A stretch of DNA of 64,000 nt from Elusimicrobia bacterium GWA2_51_34 (GCA_001799565.1 MGTS01000012.1:1-64000); one strand, 5' to 3'; shown: positions 24,338 to 32,888, counted from the first letter of the stretch. The notes: generated by a model from the letters alone, not told the origin. Translations and numbers: made by a program.

Positions 24338-25939
24338 ATGTTCACAGAAATTAAAAAACTTGGCAAAGAATCGCTGGTTTACGGTTTGTCTACCGTGGCT
24401 TCGCGAATGCTTACCTTCCTTCTGCTTCCTTTCTACACGCATTACCTTTCCCCCGCCGATTACGGCGTGGTTGCGGCAGTTTTTTCCTACATAGCTTTTT
24501 TTAATATCCTCTCCCACTACGGCCTTGACCAGGCTTACATGCGCTACTATGAGGAAAGAGAAAAGGCTTTCCCCGCCGCCTTTTGGGGTATTACCGTGGT
24601 TTCTTTGATTATGGCAGTGGTTCTTTGCTGGGGAAGCAGGGGGTTTGCGCTTGCGGCCGGCATCGGCGCAGGCCGCAGCCGCCTGGTTATCTACTCTGCC
24701 GTTATTCTTTTTGCGGATGCTTTAAGCGCCGTGCCGTTCGCGGATCTCCGCATGGCGCATAAGGCGCTTAGATATTCCCTCATCAGGTTTTTAGCCGTGG
24801 TAGTGAATTTAGTTTTAAATTTTTGGTTTATCGCCGGTTCGGGCTGGGGACTTGAAGGAATTTTTGCCGCTAATATCATTTCCTCGCTGGTTACTCTCGC
24901 TGTTGTCCTTTGGCCGGCACTCCCGCGCCTGAAATTCAGCCTGGATAGGCCCCGCCCTTTTGGCCTTAGAACAGAAGATTTGGAAGCCGGAGATAAATCC
25001 GACGCCCGGGTTGGTGAACCAAAAGGGCGGGGTAAACCAGGCCGTTTGATGGGCATAGCCCTTGCGATACGGCACGGCCATAGGCCAGTGTTTTATGAAA
25101 TGCTATCTTTCGCCCTGCCGCTGGTGCCGGCGGGGCTTGGCGCCATGGCCGTGCAGGTAATAGACAGGCCCATACTGCTTCGCATTTCGGGCGAGACGGC
25201 GGTTGGCATTTACCAGGCTAATTACCGCCTCGGCATTTTTATGATGCTGGTGGTAAGCATGTTTGACCAGGCCTGGCGCCCTTTTTTTATAGAACGGGCC
25301 AAAAACCCGGACGCAAAACCGCTGTTTGCCAGAATTCTCACTTATTTTGTCATGGGTTCTGCCGCGCTGGTGCTCGCGCTGTCCTTCTTTATGGATGATT
25401 TGGTGAAAATAAGAATTTTAGGCAGTCCGTTAATACATCCCGCGTATTGGCCGGGCCTGGGGCTTGTCCCTGTGGTTTTATGGGGATATTTATTCAACGG
25501 GCTTTATGTTAATTTTCTGGCCCCGGCCGTGATTGCAAGAAAAACAGGTTATATAATGGCCGCCGCTCTTTTCGGCGCGGCTATAAATATCGCAGCCAAT
25601 TTTCTGCTCATTCCCCCTTTCGGTATTATGGGGGCCGCCTGGGCTACCTTCGCGGCATATTTTTCAATGGCAGTATTCATGTATCTGTCCGGCAGGGGCT
25701 TTTACTCCGTGCCCTACGAGTACAAACGCGTGGCCGGGTTGTTGTGCGCGGCGGGCCTTTGCGCTTGTGTTATTTTTCTAAAACCTTCAATGGAACCCGG
25801 TGCCTGGCTGGCCGCGCGCTTGGCGGCGCTTGGTGTTTATTCAGCCGCGGTTTTTTTTCTGCTCACGTGTGAAGAAAAAAAAGTTTTAGAAATATTTTTT
25901 ACAAGAATATTCCCGTTTCCCCGCAGTTCTGAGCTTTAA
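24338..25939 (+). CDS. polysaccharide flippase (MATE/MviN-like, Wzx type)
   Basis: Inner-membrane lipid-linked oligosaccharide flippase candidate, about 533 residues and about 12-14 hydrophobic segments. The opening GLSTVASRMLTFLLLPFYTHYLSPADYG is characteristic of the polysaccharide-biosynthesis transporter family. The loop after about the sixth helix is expanded by roughly 35 charged residues encoded by a palindrome (24939-25042). The start is uncertain: ATG 24338 or ATG 24320, the latter within the repeat; neither has a ribosome site. No glycan-synthesis genes adjoin it. Confidence 0.85.
   Translation: MFTEIKKLGKESLVYGLSTVASRMLTFLLLPFYTHYLSPADYGVVAAVFSYIAFFNILSHYGLDQAYMRYYEEREKAFPAAFWGITVVSLIMAVVLCWGSRGFALAAGIGAGRSRLVIYSAVILFADALSAVPFADLRMAHKALRYSLIRFLAVVVNLVLNFWFIAGSGWGLEGIFAANIISSLVTLAVVLWPALPRLKFSLDRPRPFGLRTEDLEAGDKSDARVGEPKGRGKPGRLMGIALAIRHGHRPVFYEMLSFALPLVPAGLGAMAVQVIDRPILLRISGETAVGIYQANYRLGIFMMLVVSMFDQAWRPFFIERAKNPDAKPLFARILTYFVMGSAALVLALSFFMDDLVKIRILGSPLIHPAYWPGLGLVPVVLWGYLFNGLYVNFLAPAVIARKTGYIMAAALFGAAINIAANFLLIPPFGIMGAAWATFAAYFSMAVFMYLSGRGFYSVPYEYKRVAGLLCAAGLCACVIFLKPSMEPGAWLAARLAALGVYSAAVFFLLTCEEKKVLEIFFTRIFPFPRSSEL
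24939..25042. repeat. in-frame long palindrome in the flippase gene
   Basis: The arms GCCTGG-N5-CCCCGCCCTTTTGG and CCAAAAGGGCGGGG-N4-CCAGGC are perfect over 6 plus 14 bp. The loop is about 55 nt. The reading frame stays open and gives a charged loop insertion (GLRTEDLEAGDKSDARVGEP). Confidence 0.8.
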
Positions 25940-26068
25940 ACCCTTTACCTTTTTCCCTCATCCTTACTACCATAGGTCCTTTGTCATCTGAAAAAGGGAC
26001 TTTTGGCCCTTAATATAACGTTTTTTTCCCGCGATAATATAAATATCCGTTCCCGTTTTTTAAGACAT

Positions 26069-27385
26069 ATGGCGAGAAAAATTATTGCTCTACTGTTTCT
26101 TATGTTTTCCACCCGCGTCAATGCGCTTTACGCCGGAGATTTTAGTCTGGTCCGGCTCAGCGCTTCGGATTTAAACGCCCTGGCGGCCCCTGCCTTACCC
26201 GCTGCACCGTCCACTGAAACAACTACTCCGCCCGTGCCGGAAAAAGACTGGACCGTGATGGTTTTCGTGAACGGCAAGAATAATCTGGAAAGTTATGCCC
26301 TCACGGACGTAAATCAGATGGAACTTGTAGGGAGCACGAAAAAAGTGAATGTACTGGTTGAAATGGGCCGCATGAAAGGACAGGAAGACGATGATGTGAA
26401 CGAAGGTGATTGGACCGGCGTGCGCCGTTATCTTATCACAAAAGATTCGGACCTTAAGCACATAGCTTCCCCGGTGCTGGATTACCGCAAAGACGCGGAT
26501 ATGGGGTCATGGAAAGAGCTTGTGAATTTCGTTAAATGGGGCAAGACCCGCTATCCCGCGCGCCGCTACGCGCTTATCCTGTGGGACCACGGCTATGGCT
26601 GGAAACCTCTGGATGATGCCAACATCCCAGATTTTGCGAATGTCAGTAAAGGCTTCTCGCTGGATGACGCAACCGGTCATGAGATTTCCACTTTGCAGCT
26701 TGGCGCCGCGCTCAAGGCGGCCGGCGGAGTGAATTTCTTTATGGCCGACGGCTGTCTTATGCAGATGGCGTCAGTCGCTTACGAATTAAAAGATCATGCC
26801 GAGGTGATGGTAGCCTCCGAGGAAATGGAGCCTGGCATCGTCCTGCGCTACGCCCGGTTCCTGGAGATGATTGATGAAAAGCCTCAGTCGGACGCGGAAG
26901 AGCTTGGAGTTAACGCCGTAAGGATATACAGGGATTATTTTATATCAGGGGGCGATACGGAATTCACCATTTTGACGCAGTCCGCGGTCCGGCTATGGAA
27001 GATGTCGGCCTTGCGCGCGAAGCTGGACGTCTGGGCGGGGCTGGCCCTGGCGGCTGAAAGAGAAGTTCTCGCTTCCGCGAAAAAAGCCTGCAAGTCGTAC
27101 GACGACCCGGAATATAAGGACCTTTACCACTTTGTGTCGCTGGTTACGGCGGGTACTCGGGACGCGGGGCTTCAGGCGGCGGGTGCGGATGTGATGAAGT
27201 TCATCACGAGCGAGCTGGTTATAGAGAACTGGGCCCTGGCTTCCGACAGCAACGGCATATCTATCTATGTGCCGGATAAATACGATCCTCTCTACGACAA
27301 ACTGCAATGGTCCCGCGACGGAGTATGGGACGATTTCGCCAGACTGATGGCAACCCTGCCCCCTTCAGTTCCGCCCGGTGAATAA
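26069..27385 (+). CDS. secreted clostripain-family (C11) cysteine peptidase
   Basis: 438 residues with a signal peptide (ARKIIALLFLMFSTRVNA). The C11 core shows the catalytic His in ALILWDHGYGW (near residue 178) and Cys in FFMADGCLMQMASVAYEL (near 227). The start WTVMVFVNGKNNLESYA is typical of the family. C11 enzymes cleave after Arg or Lys; envelope or extracellular location is expected. I chose ATG 26069 for the signal peptide; the frame opens at 26003. A Pro/Thr-rich linker (about 45-60) precedes the domain. Confidence 0.85.
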   Translation: MARKIIALLFLMFSTRVNALYAGDFSLVRLSASDLNALAAPALPAAPSTETTTPPVPEKDWTVMVFVNGKNNLESYALTDVNQMELVGSTKKVNVLVEMGRMKGQEDDDVNEGDWTGVRRYLITKDSDLKHIASPVLDYRKDADMGSWKELVNFVKWGKTRYPARRYALILWDHGYGWKPLDDANIPDFANVSKGFSLDDATGHEISTLQLGAALKAAGGVNFFMADGCLMQMASVAYELKDHAEVMVASEEMEPGIVLRYARFLEMIDEKPQSDAEELGVNAVRIYRDYFISGGDTEFTILTQSAVRLWKMSALRAKLDVWAGLALAAEREVLASAKKACKSYDDPEYKDLYHFVSLVTAGTRDAGLQAAGADVMKFITSELVIENWALASDSNGISIYVPDKYDPLYDKLQWSRDGVWDDFARLMATLPPSVPPGE

Positions 27386-27393
27386 ACACTTTG

Positions 27394-28152
27394 TTATTTT
27401 TCCTGCTGGAGTTTGCCGAAGGCGGAAACGCCGATGACGGTGGTGGCCGCGCAGAAAACAAATATCATGCCCAGGTCCGTCCAGGCCGAAAAAGCGCCTT
27501 TGCCGAGCATGATTATGCGCATGATGTCCACGGCGTAGGTAATAGGGTCTAATAGGCTGATGGTTTTTATGTAAGGCTCGGCCGTGGAAATGTCAAACAA
27601 AGCGCCGCTGAAAAAGAAAAGCGGCCAGGTCAAAAAGCTCATTATAAGTCCGAAGCCCTCCATGGATTTCATCCTGGCGCCTATGGTCAGCCCGATGTTG
27701 GTTATCATATAAGAAACCGGTAAGCAAACCGCCAGGCACAGCGCCACTTCCAGCGCTTTGAGCGGCAGTATGAAGCCGGCGCCTATAACAAGCAGCAGCA
27801 GGGTTTCTATTATCGCGCCCAGCATTCCCCCCAGCGTCTTGCCGATAAAAAGCGTGGTCCGCGAGATGGGCGCCGCCAGCACTTCTTTTAGAAAATCCAG
27901 CCGCTTGTCCCAGATTATGTAAAGTCCGTAAGTTATGGAGGTGAAAAGTATCACCATCGCAACTATACCCGGGAAGATGAACTGCTGGTAGGTATAGCCC
28001 GGCACGGGGCTGGTGCCGGAGACCATGCCGCGGCCCATGACGAACAGAAAGAGGAGAGGCGAGATCAGGATGGAAACAATGCGTTCTTTTTCCCTGAAGT
28101 AGACCTTTGCCTCGCGAAGCAGTAAAGCGTAAATGGCGTTTAAATTAAACAT
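27394..28152 (-). CDS. ABC-2 type transporter permease
   Basis: 252 residues with about six membrane helices; ABC-2 exporter permease of the DrrB/NodJ type (FIFPGIVAMVILF, the FLKEVLAAPISRTTLFIGK loop, and the LTWPLFFFSGALF region). Its ATPase partner is at 29749-30720, on the same strand, but an unrelated S41-type gene lies between. The exported substrate is not predictable. Confidence 0.88.
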   Translation of the reverse strand: MFNLNAIYALLLREAKVYFREKERIVSILISPLLFLFVMGRGMVSGTSPVPGYTYQQFIFPGIVAMVILFTSITYGLYIIWDKRLDFLKEVLAAPISRTTLFIGKTLGGMLGAIIETLLLLVIGAGFILPLKALEVALCLAVCLPVSYMITNIGLTIGARMKSMEGFGLIMSFLTWPLFFFSGALFDISTAEPYIKTISLLDPITYAVDIMRIIMLGKGAFSAWTDLGMIFVFCAATTVIGVSAFGKLQQEK

Positions 28153-28255
28153 AAATGTAAGCGAATAGCGAATAGTAAATAGCGAATAGCGGTGGAGTTT
28201 CTCTCTAACTCTCCAGCTCCTAACTTCTTAACTTCTAAACTCCTGAACTTTTTTA
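28146..28255. repeat. heptad tracts, words AGCGAAT and TCTTAACT
   Basis: The left tract is AGCGAAT AGCGAAT AGTAAAT AGCGAAT (exact period 7). The right tract is period 8 (TCCTAACT TCTTAACT TCTAAACT). Unlike other loci the two tracts do not pair well. The right one runs into the 3' end of the S41 gene. Confidence 0.7.
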
Positions 28256-29718
28256 CGGCCGCTATCATGTTTCGAGTTTTCTATAAAACTCAATATTTCT
28301 TTGAGTATGTTACCTTCGCTCCAAACAGTCGGCATAACTCCGCGTCCTTCCGCCATGTTACCGTTTTCTCCTAAATAAAATGCTTTAAAGGGAAGATAAT
28401 AACCGAGCCTGGAGTTTGGAAGGAAAACCGGCGATATGTCCCCAAAAGAGTTCATTCCACCGGTGTTGACGCCGACTGTTACTATGTTGGGAAACTGTTT
28501 TGCCATTGCGGTCACAAGCTCACATGTTGAATAGCATTCTTCATTAACAAGAATAAATATCTTCCCATCGTAAGTTTTATTTCCGAGAGGTATGTTCCTG
28601 GCAGATGTTCCAGGTTGTTCGAATGTTTTTGAATAATAATCTTTCTGTTCCAGATATGTCCTCATTGTTTTTCCCAACTTGTCCACTCTCTTTTTCAGAC
28701 TGTTTATTTCCTTCTTGTTTTTGGTGTTTTTCTTTACGCGCTCAAGTCTGTTGAATTTGCTGTTATAATCCAGTATTGCCGAAGCCAATGACCTGACTGT
28801 TTTCATGAGTGGATAGACCAAATATCCCGCCTCAATATTTTCAAGCCAGCGAAAAAATATCGGGTCGCTTCCACCGGAATTATTCCGCAAATCCAATACT
28901 ACATAGGGATAGTTTGAAAGGGTTTTCGCGCTGTCAATGAAAGCATTCATTTCGTCCGGATGTCCGGGATTAAACCCACTAAGGCTGATATAATAAACAT
29001 CTTTTTGTATTTCCTTTTCCTCAAAAAGACCTGATTTTTCCTGTGTCGATACCTGAATCGGAGTAAGCGCAATCCTTTCTTCCCCTCCATCAGGCTTTTT
29101 GCAGGTGATATAATCCGCCTTCTTTTTCAAAACGACCATATCGGTTTTAACTATCTTTCCGTCGGAAAGATAGTCCTGTTCCTTTAAGATTTCTCCCTTA
29201 TCGTCTAGGGAGCAGTTTGCGGTATCTATCTTTTCCCCGGCTCTATAAGGGTTCCAGCGCGAATAATTCTGATATCTTTTGTCTTTTCCATATGAGATAT
29301 GAAAGTGGCCGTCTTCTATATTGTTTTTGGTGAGATTTGAGAGAAGTTCCGCATAATCCTGCACTTTCCATGTTTCTTTCGTGTTGATACTGTCTATAAC
29401 AGAGGTGAAATAATGGTCCCATAAAAATCCATTTTTACCTTCGTAGTAATCATAACCGCCATAGCCGTATTTTAAAAAATAAGCCGCATACCGGAAATCA
29501 TCAAGAGCCTGTTCTCTTGAGATTGTGTTTGGATATTTGTCGGGTTTCGACTGATTTTTATTTAAGATTACCTTATGAAAATCAAGAGTCGCGAAAAAAT
29601 CATTTCCATACTTATCATTTTCCTGCGCAGCACCTTCTTTCAATATTCCAGCGGTAAGCGCTAATATTATCGCTATTATCCAGTTTTTTATAAGTCTTCT
29701 TGATCCTGGGTAATTCAT
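28228..29718 (-). CDS. secreted S41-family (tail-specific protease-like) peptidase
   Basis: 496 residues with a signal peptide (WIIAIILALTAGILKEGAAQ). The S41 catalytic region is recognisable: YVVLDLRNNSGGSDP near residue 275, and NEECYSTCELVTAMAKQ near 400, where the Ser in YSTCE is the expected nucleophile. A Lys-rich coiled stretch (about 320-355) is inserted between them. The gene is clearly more AT-rich than its neighbours and separates an ABC permease from its ATPase, which suggests later insertion. The C-terminus is encoded by repeat sequence. Confidence 0.8.
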   Translation of the reverse strand: MNYPGSRRLIKNWIIAIILALTAGILKEGAAQENDKYGNDFFATLDFHKVILNKNQSKPDKYPNTISREQALDDFRYAAYFLKYGYGGYDYYEGKNGFLWDHYFTSVIDSINTKETWKVQDYAELLSNLTKNNIEDGHFHISYGKDKRYQNYSRWNPYRAGEKIDTANCSLDDKGEILKEQDYLSDGKIVKTDMVVLKKKADYITCKKPDGGEERIALTPIQVSTQEKSGLFEEKEIQKDVYYISLSGFNPGHPDEMNAFIDSAKTLSNYPYVVLDLRNNSGGSDPIFFRWLENIEAGYLVYPLMKTVRSLASAILDYNSKFNRLERVKKNTKNKKEINSLKKRVDKLGKTMRTYLEQKDYYSKTFEQPGTSARNIPLGNKTYDGKIFILVNEECYSTCELVTAMAKQFPNIVTVGVNTGGMNSFGDISPVFLPNSRLGYYLPFKAFYLGENGNMAEGRGVMPTVWSEGNILKEILSFIENSKHDSGRKKVQEFRS

Positions 29719-29748
29719 ATCGGGCCTTCCTCAACTCTATGCTATCCA

Positions 29749-30720
29749 CTATCTTCTTGTTTTAATTGTCGCTATCCTTTCAAAAATACCTTCGGCGTGT
29801 TCTTCGGCGTCCTCGCTCATCTTCTGGCCGGCAAATTTTAAGAAGACATCGTCTAAGGTAACCCGCCGCACTTCCACTTCTTTGATGTCCCCACCGGCGT
29901 TTAAAAGCGCCTGTAAATTCTTTCCCGAATCAACGATGCCTATTTTGTAATGGCCGTTTTCCTGTTCCACGCTGTTGACGAACGGAAGTTTTTTCAGGGC
30001 TTCTTCGTTTATTTCGCCGGTAAGGAAGACCAGGTCCTGGCCGACTTTTTTCTTTAAAGCGAAAGGTGTGTCCAGTTCTATTATCCGGCCTTTATATATT
30101 ATGCCTATGCGGTCGGCTAAGCTGTCCGCCTCTTCCATGTAATGGGTGGTAAGTATGATGGTGGTGTTATGGGCGTTTTTAAGTTCCCTGATATGGTTCC
30201 ATACCGCTTTGCGGCTGGCCGGATCAAGACCCAGCGTAGGTTCGTCCAAAAAAAGTATCTTAGGGCCATGTATCAGGCCGCGCGCTATTTCTAGGCGCCG
30301 CCTCATGCCGCCGGAATAGGTTTTTACGAAGCTGTCGCCCCTGTCGCTTAAGTTGACCAGCGCCAGCATTTTGTCAATTTTTCCGTTTATTTCACTCCGG
30401 GGCAGGCCGTAAAGCATGGAATGGAGATAAAGATTTTCACGCCCCGTGAGAAGGTCGTCCACGCTGGGTTCCTGGAACACTATGCCTATCTGCCTGCGAA
30501 CGTCCAGCGACTGGCGGTTGATGTCGTAGCCGGCTACCAGGGCGGAGCCGGAAGTGGGCCGCACCAGCGTGGCTAACATGCTTATAAGGGTAGTTTTCCC
30601 TGCGCCGTTCGGGCCAAGCAGGCCGAATACTTCGCCTTCCGGAATTTCAAGAGAAACGCCGTCAACGGCGGTTACCTCCCCGTAGCGCTTAACAAGATTG
30701 TCGGTTTGTATCGCGGCCAT
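29749..30720 (-). CDS. ABC transporter ATP-binding protein (DrrA-type)
   Basis: 323 residues. Walker A GPNGAGKTT (near 38), signature YSGGMRRRLEIARGL (near 137), Walker B ILFLDEPTLGLDP and the switch His in TTHYMEEAD. A C-terminal extension (about 225-323) matches the domain often found in DrrA-like ATPases. It should power the ABC-2 permease at 27394-28152 despite the intervening S41 gene, 31 nt downstream. Confidence 0.93.
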   Translation of the reverse strand: MAAIQTDNLVKRYGEVTAVDGVSLEIPEGEVFGLLGPNGAGKTTLISMLATLVRPTSGSALVAGYDINRQSLDVRRQIGIVFQEPSVDDLLTGRENLYLHSMLYGLPRSEINGKIDKMLALVNLSDRGDSFVKTYSGGMRRRLEIARGLIHGPKILFLDEPTLGLDPASRKAVWNHIRELKNAHNTTIILTTHYMEEADSLADRIGIIYKGRIIELDTPFALKKKVGQDLVFLTGEINEEALKKLPFVNSVEQENGHYKIGIVDSGKNLQALLNAGGDIKEVEVRRVTLDDVFLKFAGQKMSEDAEEHAEGIFERIATIKTRR

Positions 30721-30737
30721 AAGTAAATTCTACAAAA

Positions 30738-30806
30738 TCCAAGGTTGCCGTAGGCTGTAAGCCATAGGCGGAACGACTGCCATAGGCCGTAAGCCGTATG
30801 CCATAA
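30738..30806. repeat. heptad inverted repeat, word GCCATAG/GCCGTAA
   Basis: Units GCCGTAG GCTGTAA GCCATAG face GCCATAG GCCGTAA GCCGTAT GCCATAA across a short GCGGAACGACT centre. It lies upstream of the ABC ATPase. Confidence 0.7.
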
Positions 30807-30818
30807 ATTAAGCGTAAA

Positions 30819-30852
30819 AAAATAATCCACGCCGAAACGGGGATTATTCGCG
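30819..30852 (-). terminator. Rho-independent terminator after the alpha/beta hydrolase
   Basis: Read on the minus strand: AATAATCC, a 12-nt loop, GGATTATT, then seven T. It sits about 10 nt past the stop of the alpha/beta hydrolase gene. Confidence 0.7.
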
Positions 30853-30861
30853 TAATAATTA

Positions 30862-31722
30862 TCACTGCAGGTTCTTATTGAAGAAATTCAGTATTTTCCT
30901 GTCATACTCCGCCCCGCCAATATCCGCTGTTTCGCCGTGGCCGGCGCCTTTGATTATCCAAAGCTCCGTTTGCGGGGCTATTTTGTGCAGGGTCAGTGAA
31001 TTTTCAACAGGCACCTGCGTGTCGCTGTCGCCGTGTATCAGCAGCACCGGCGTTTTTATGCCGGCTATAAAATTCTCCGGAGCCACGCTATCCGCGCTGA
31101 TCCCCATAAACACCAGGTTCCATGCTCTCATGAACCACAAAAGCGGGATACGGAATACGCCAAAGCCTTTAAAAACAAAGTCCAGTTCACGGGTTAAACT
31201 CGCGTAAGGTGCGTCCAGTACCCGGGCTTTTATCTCTTCATTTTTTGCCATGGCCAGGGTAGCCGCTCCCATTGAAAAGCCGAAAGCTCCTATACGGGTT
31301 AAACCTTTAGCCTTCAGGAAATTTATGGCGGCGGTTACGTCCTTGGTTTCGCGGCGGCCACCCGTTGAGAAAAAGCCGCCGCTTTTTCCCATGGCCCTGA
31401 AATCAAACAGGATCAGGTTGAAATCTTTAGACAGAAAAGAGGTAAAGCCCAGAACATTGCCCTTGTCCATGGGGTAGCCGTGGCAGATTATTACGGCTTT
31501 ATCGCTTTTCGCGTTAGGAATGAACCAGCCGTCCAGTTCCACCCCGTCCGAGGCTGTAAGTCTGATATTTTCCACCCCGCGGTCTGCGCGCCAGTGCCCG
31601 GGCGGGCTTACATATCTTTTCGGGTGGGTATACATGAAAAACACGATAAGCGAAAGCACCAGGTAAAGCGCCGCGGGATAAACTATAACCCTTATTAGTA
31701 TGGCCGGGATCATTTTTTTCAC
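30862..31722 (-). CDS. alpha/beta hydrolase with N-terminal membrane anchor
   Basis: 286 residues. A hydrophobic N-terminal helix (about 8-30) anchors it or exports it. The catalytic triad is Ser in GAFGFSMGAATLAM (near 150), Asp in LIHGDSDTQVP and His in KGAGHGET. The oxyanion stretch VIICHGYPMDKGN is also present. It resembles the BEM46/YqkD-like serine hydrolases; the substrate is unknown. Its start overlaps the pcm stop by 4 nt, so the two are coupled. Confidence 0.85.
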   Translation of the reverse strand: MKKMIPAILIRVIVYPAALYLVLSLIVFFMYTHPKRYVSPPGHWRADRGVENIRLTASDGVELDGWFIPNAKSDKAVIICHGYPMDKGNVLGFTSFLSKDFNLILFDFRAMGKSGGFFSTGGRRETKDVTAAINFLKAKGLTRIGAFGFSMGAATLAMAKNEEIKARVLDAPYASLTRELDFVFKGFGVFRIPLLWFMRAWNLVFMGISADSVAPENFIAGIKTPVLLIHGDSDTQVPVENSLTLHKIAPQTELWIIKGAGHGETADIGGAEYDRKILNFFNKNLQ

Positions 31723-32402
31723 TTTTCTCTTCCCGCATCCCCGTATGCGGCTAGCATTGGAACGAACCTGACCCTGGTAGTGCCGGTTTCCTTAAAACCC
31801 TCGGCAGTTCTTTCAAACACTTTAAGCGTCTGGGCTTCTTCGGGGCCGATGGGTATTACCAGGCGGGCTCCGGGTTTAAGCTGGTTTAAAAGCTCCCGCG
31901 GCGCGGAAATGGCTGCGCAAGCGGTAATTATGCCGTCATAGGGCGCGCGCTCGGGCCAACCCGCGCGCCCGTCGCCTGTTTTAAGATTTATGGCTGGATA
32001 CCCCAGCCTTTCGAGCGTGAGGCCGGCGGACTTTGAAAGTCCGGGAAAAATTTCAACGCTATACGTCTCGCAGCCAAGCTCGCTTAAGCACGCGGCCTGA
32101 TAGCCGGAACCGGTGCCGATTTCAAGGACCTTTGCTCCCGCTTTTATCCCCAGTAATTCCATCATCAGCGCCACAATATACGGCTGCGACATGGTCTGAC
32201 CGCTTGATATAGGAAGCGGATAATCCTCGTAAGCGCGGGTGCGCAAATCTTCGGGCGCGAACAAATGCCGTTTTACACTGCCCATGGCCGTCAACACCCC
32301 GGCGTGTTTTATGCCGCGCCGTTTTATCTGGTCATCCACCATTTTTGACCGCAAAAAGGTCTGGAATTCCTCAAATTTAGGGCCAAGTATGTGATGGATC
32401 AT
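31719..32402 (-). CDS. pcm: protein-L-isoaspartate O-methyltransferase
   Basis: SAM-dependent repair of isoaspartyl residues; 227 residues from ATG 32402. Signature stretches are PISSGQTMSQPYIVALM, the SAM loop VLEIGTGSGYQAACL and GRLVIPIG. The frame continues upstream to 32432, but those codons (MAYSLWQKF) belong to a heptad tract. A start at MVDDQIKRRGI, where many Pcm proteins begin, is also possible. Confidence 0.92.
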   Translation of the reverse strand: MIHHILGPKFEEFQTFLRSKMVDDQIKRRGIKHAGVLTAMGSVKRHLFAPEDLRTRAYEDYPLPISSGQTMSQPYIVALMMELLGIKAGAKVLEIGTGSGYQAACLSELGCETYSVEIFPGLSKSAGLTLERLGYPAINLKTGDGRAGWPERAPYDGIITACAAISAPRELLNQLKPGARLVIPIGPEEAQTLKVFERTAEGFKETGTTRVRFVPMLAAYGDAGREK

Positions 32403-32404
32403 AG

Positions 32405-32508
32405 TAAATTTTTGCCATAAGCTATATGCCATAGGCCATAAACTACAAGGAAACTCTTAAAAAAACTATGGCTTACGGCTTAGCTTATGGCGTATGGCGT
32501 GTTATTTT
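32405..32508. repeat. heptad inverted repeat, word GCCATAA/TTATGGC (last heptad tract in the window)
   Basis: Units GCCATAA GCTATAT GCCATAG GCCATAA pair with TATGGCTTACGGCTTAGCTT. The centre ACAAGGAAACTCTTAA is an apex variant. No heptad tract was seen to its right. Confidence 0.85.
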
Positions 32509-32878
32509 ACCACACTCCTTTTTGTACCATGAAGCAGGCGGTGACTGTTTTTATGCCGTAGAGCTTCGCTTTTTTGAGCGCTGCCGGCGATTCGGAGCCG
32601 GGTTGCATCCACACGGTTTTTATCCCGAGTTTGTTGCACTGCTCAATTACTGCAACTGTTGCGTCCGGCGGTATCACGGTTATTACGAGGTCCGGTCTTT
32701 TTTCAATTTCGTCAAGGCTTGGATAAAGCCGGTTTCCCAGCACAAATCCGCCTTTCGGGTTTACGCCCTTAACGGGATACCCGGCTTTAAGCAGGTCGCG
32801 AAAAATTTTATACCCGTATTTTGAAGCGTTGTCCGATACCCCAACCACGGCTATAAGTCCGTATTCTGTCGGATTCAT
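32507..32878 (-). CDS. CoA-binding domain protein (YccU-like)
   Basis: 123 residues, a single Rossmann CoA_binding domain: IAVVGVSDNASKYGYKIF, VNPKGG, PDLVITVIPPDATVAVIEQC and VWMQPGSES. Such small proteins bind CoA or acyl-CoA; their role is poorly defined. It forms a same-strand run with the pilin-like gene 10 nt upstream. Confidence 0.88.
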   Translation of the reverse strand: MNPTEYGLIAVVGVSDNASKYGYKIFRDLLKAGYPVKGVNPKGGFVLGNRLYPSLDEIEKRPDLVITVIPPDATVAVIEQCNKLGIKTVWMQPGSESPAALKKAKLYGIKTVTACFMVQKGVW

Positions 32879-32888
32879 TTAGTTTCCC

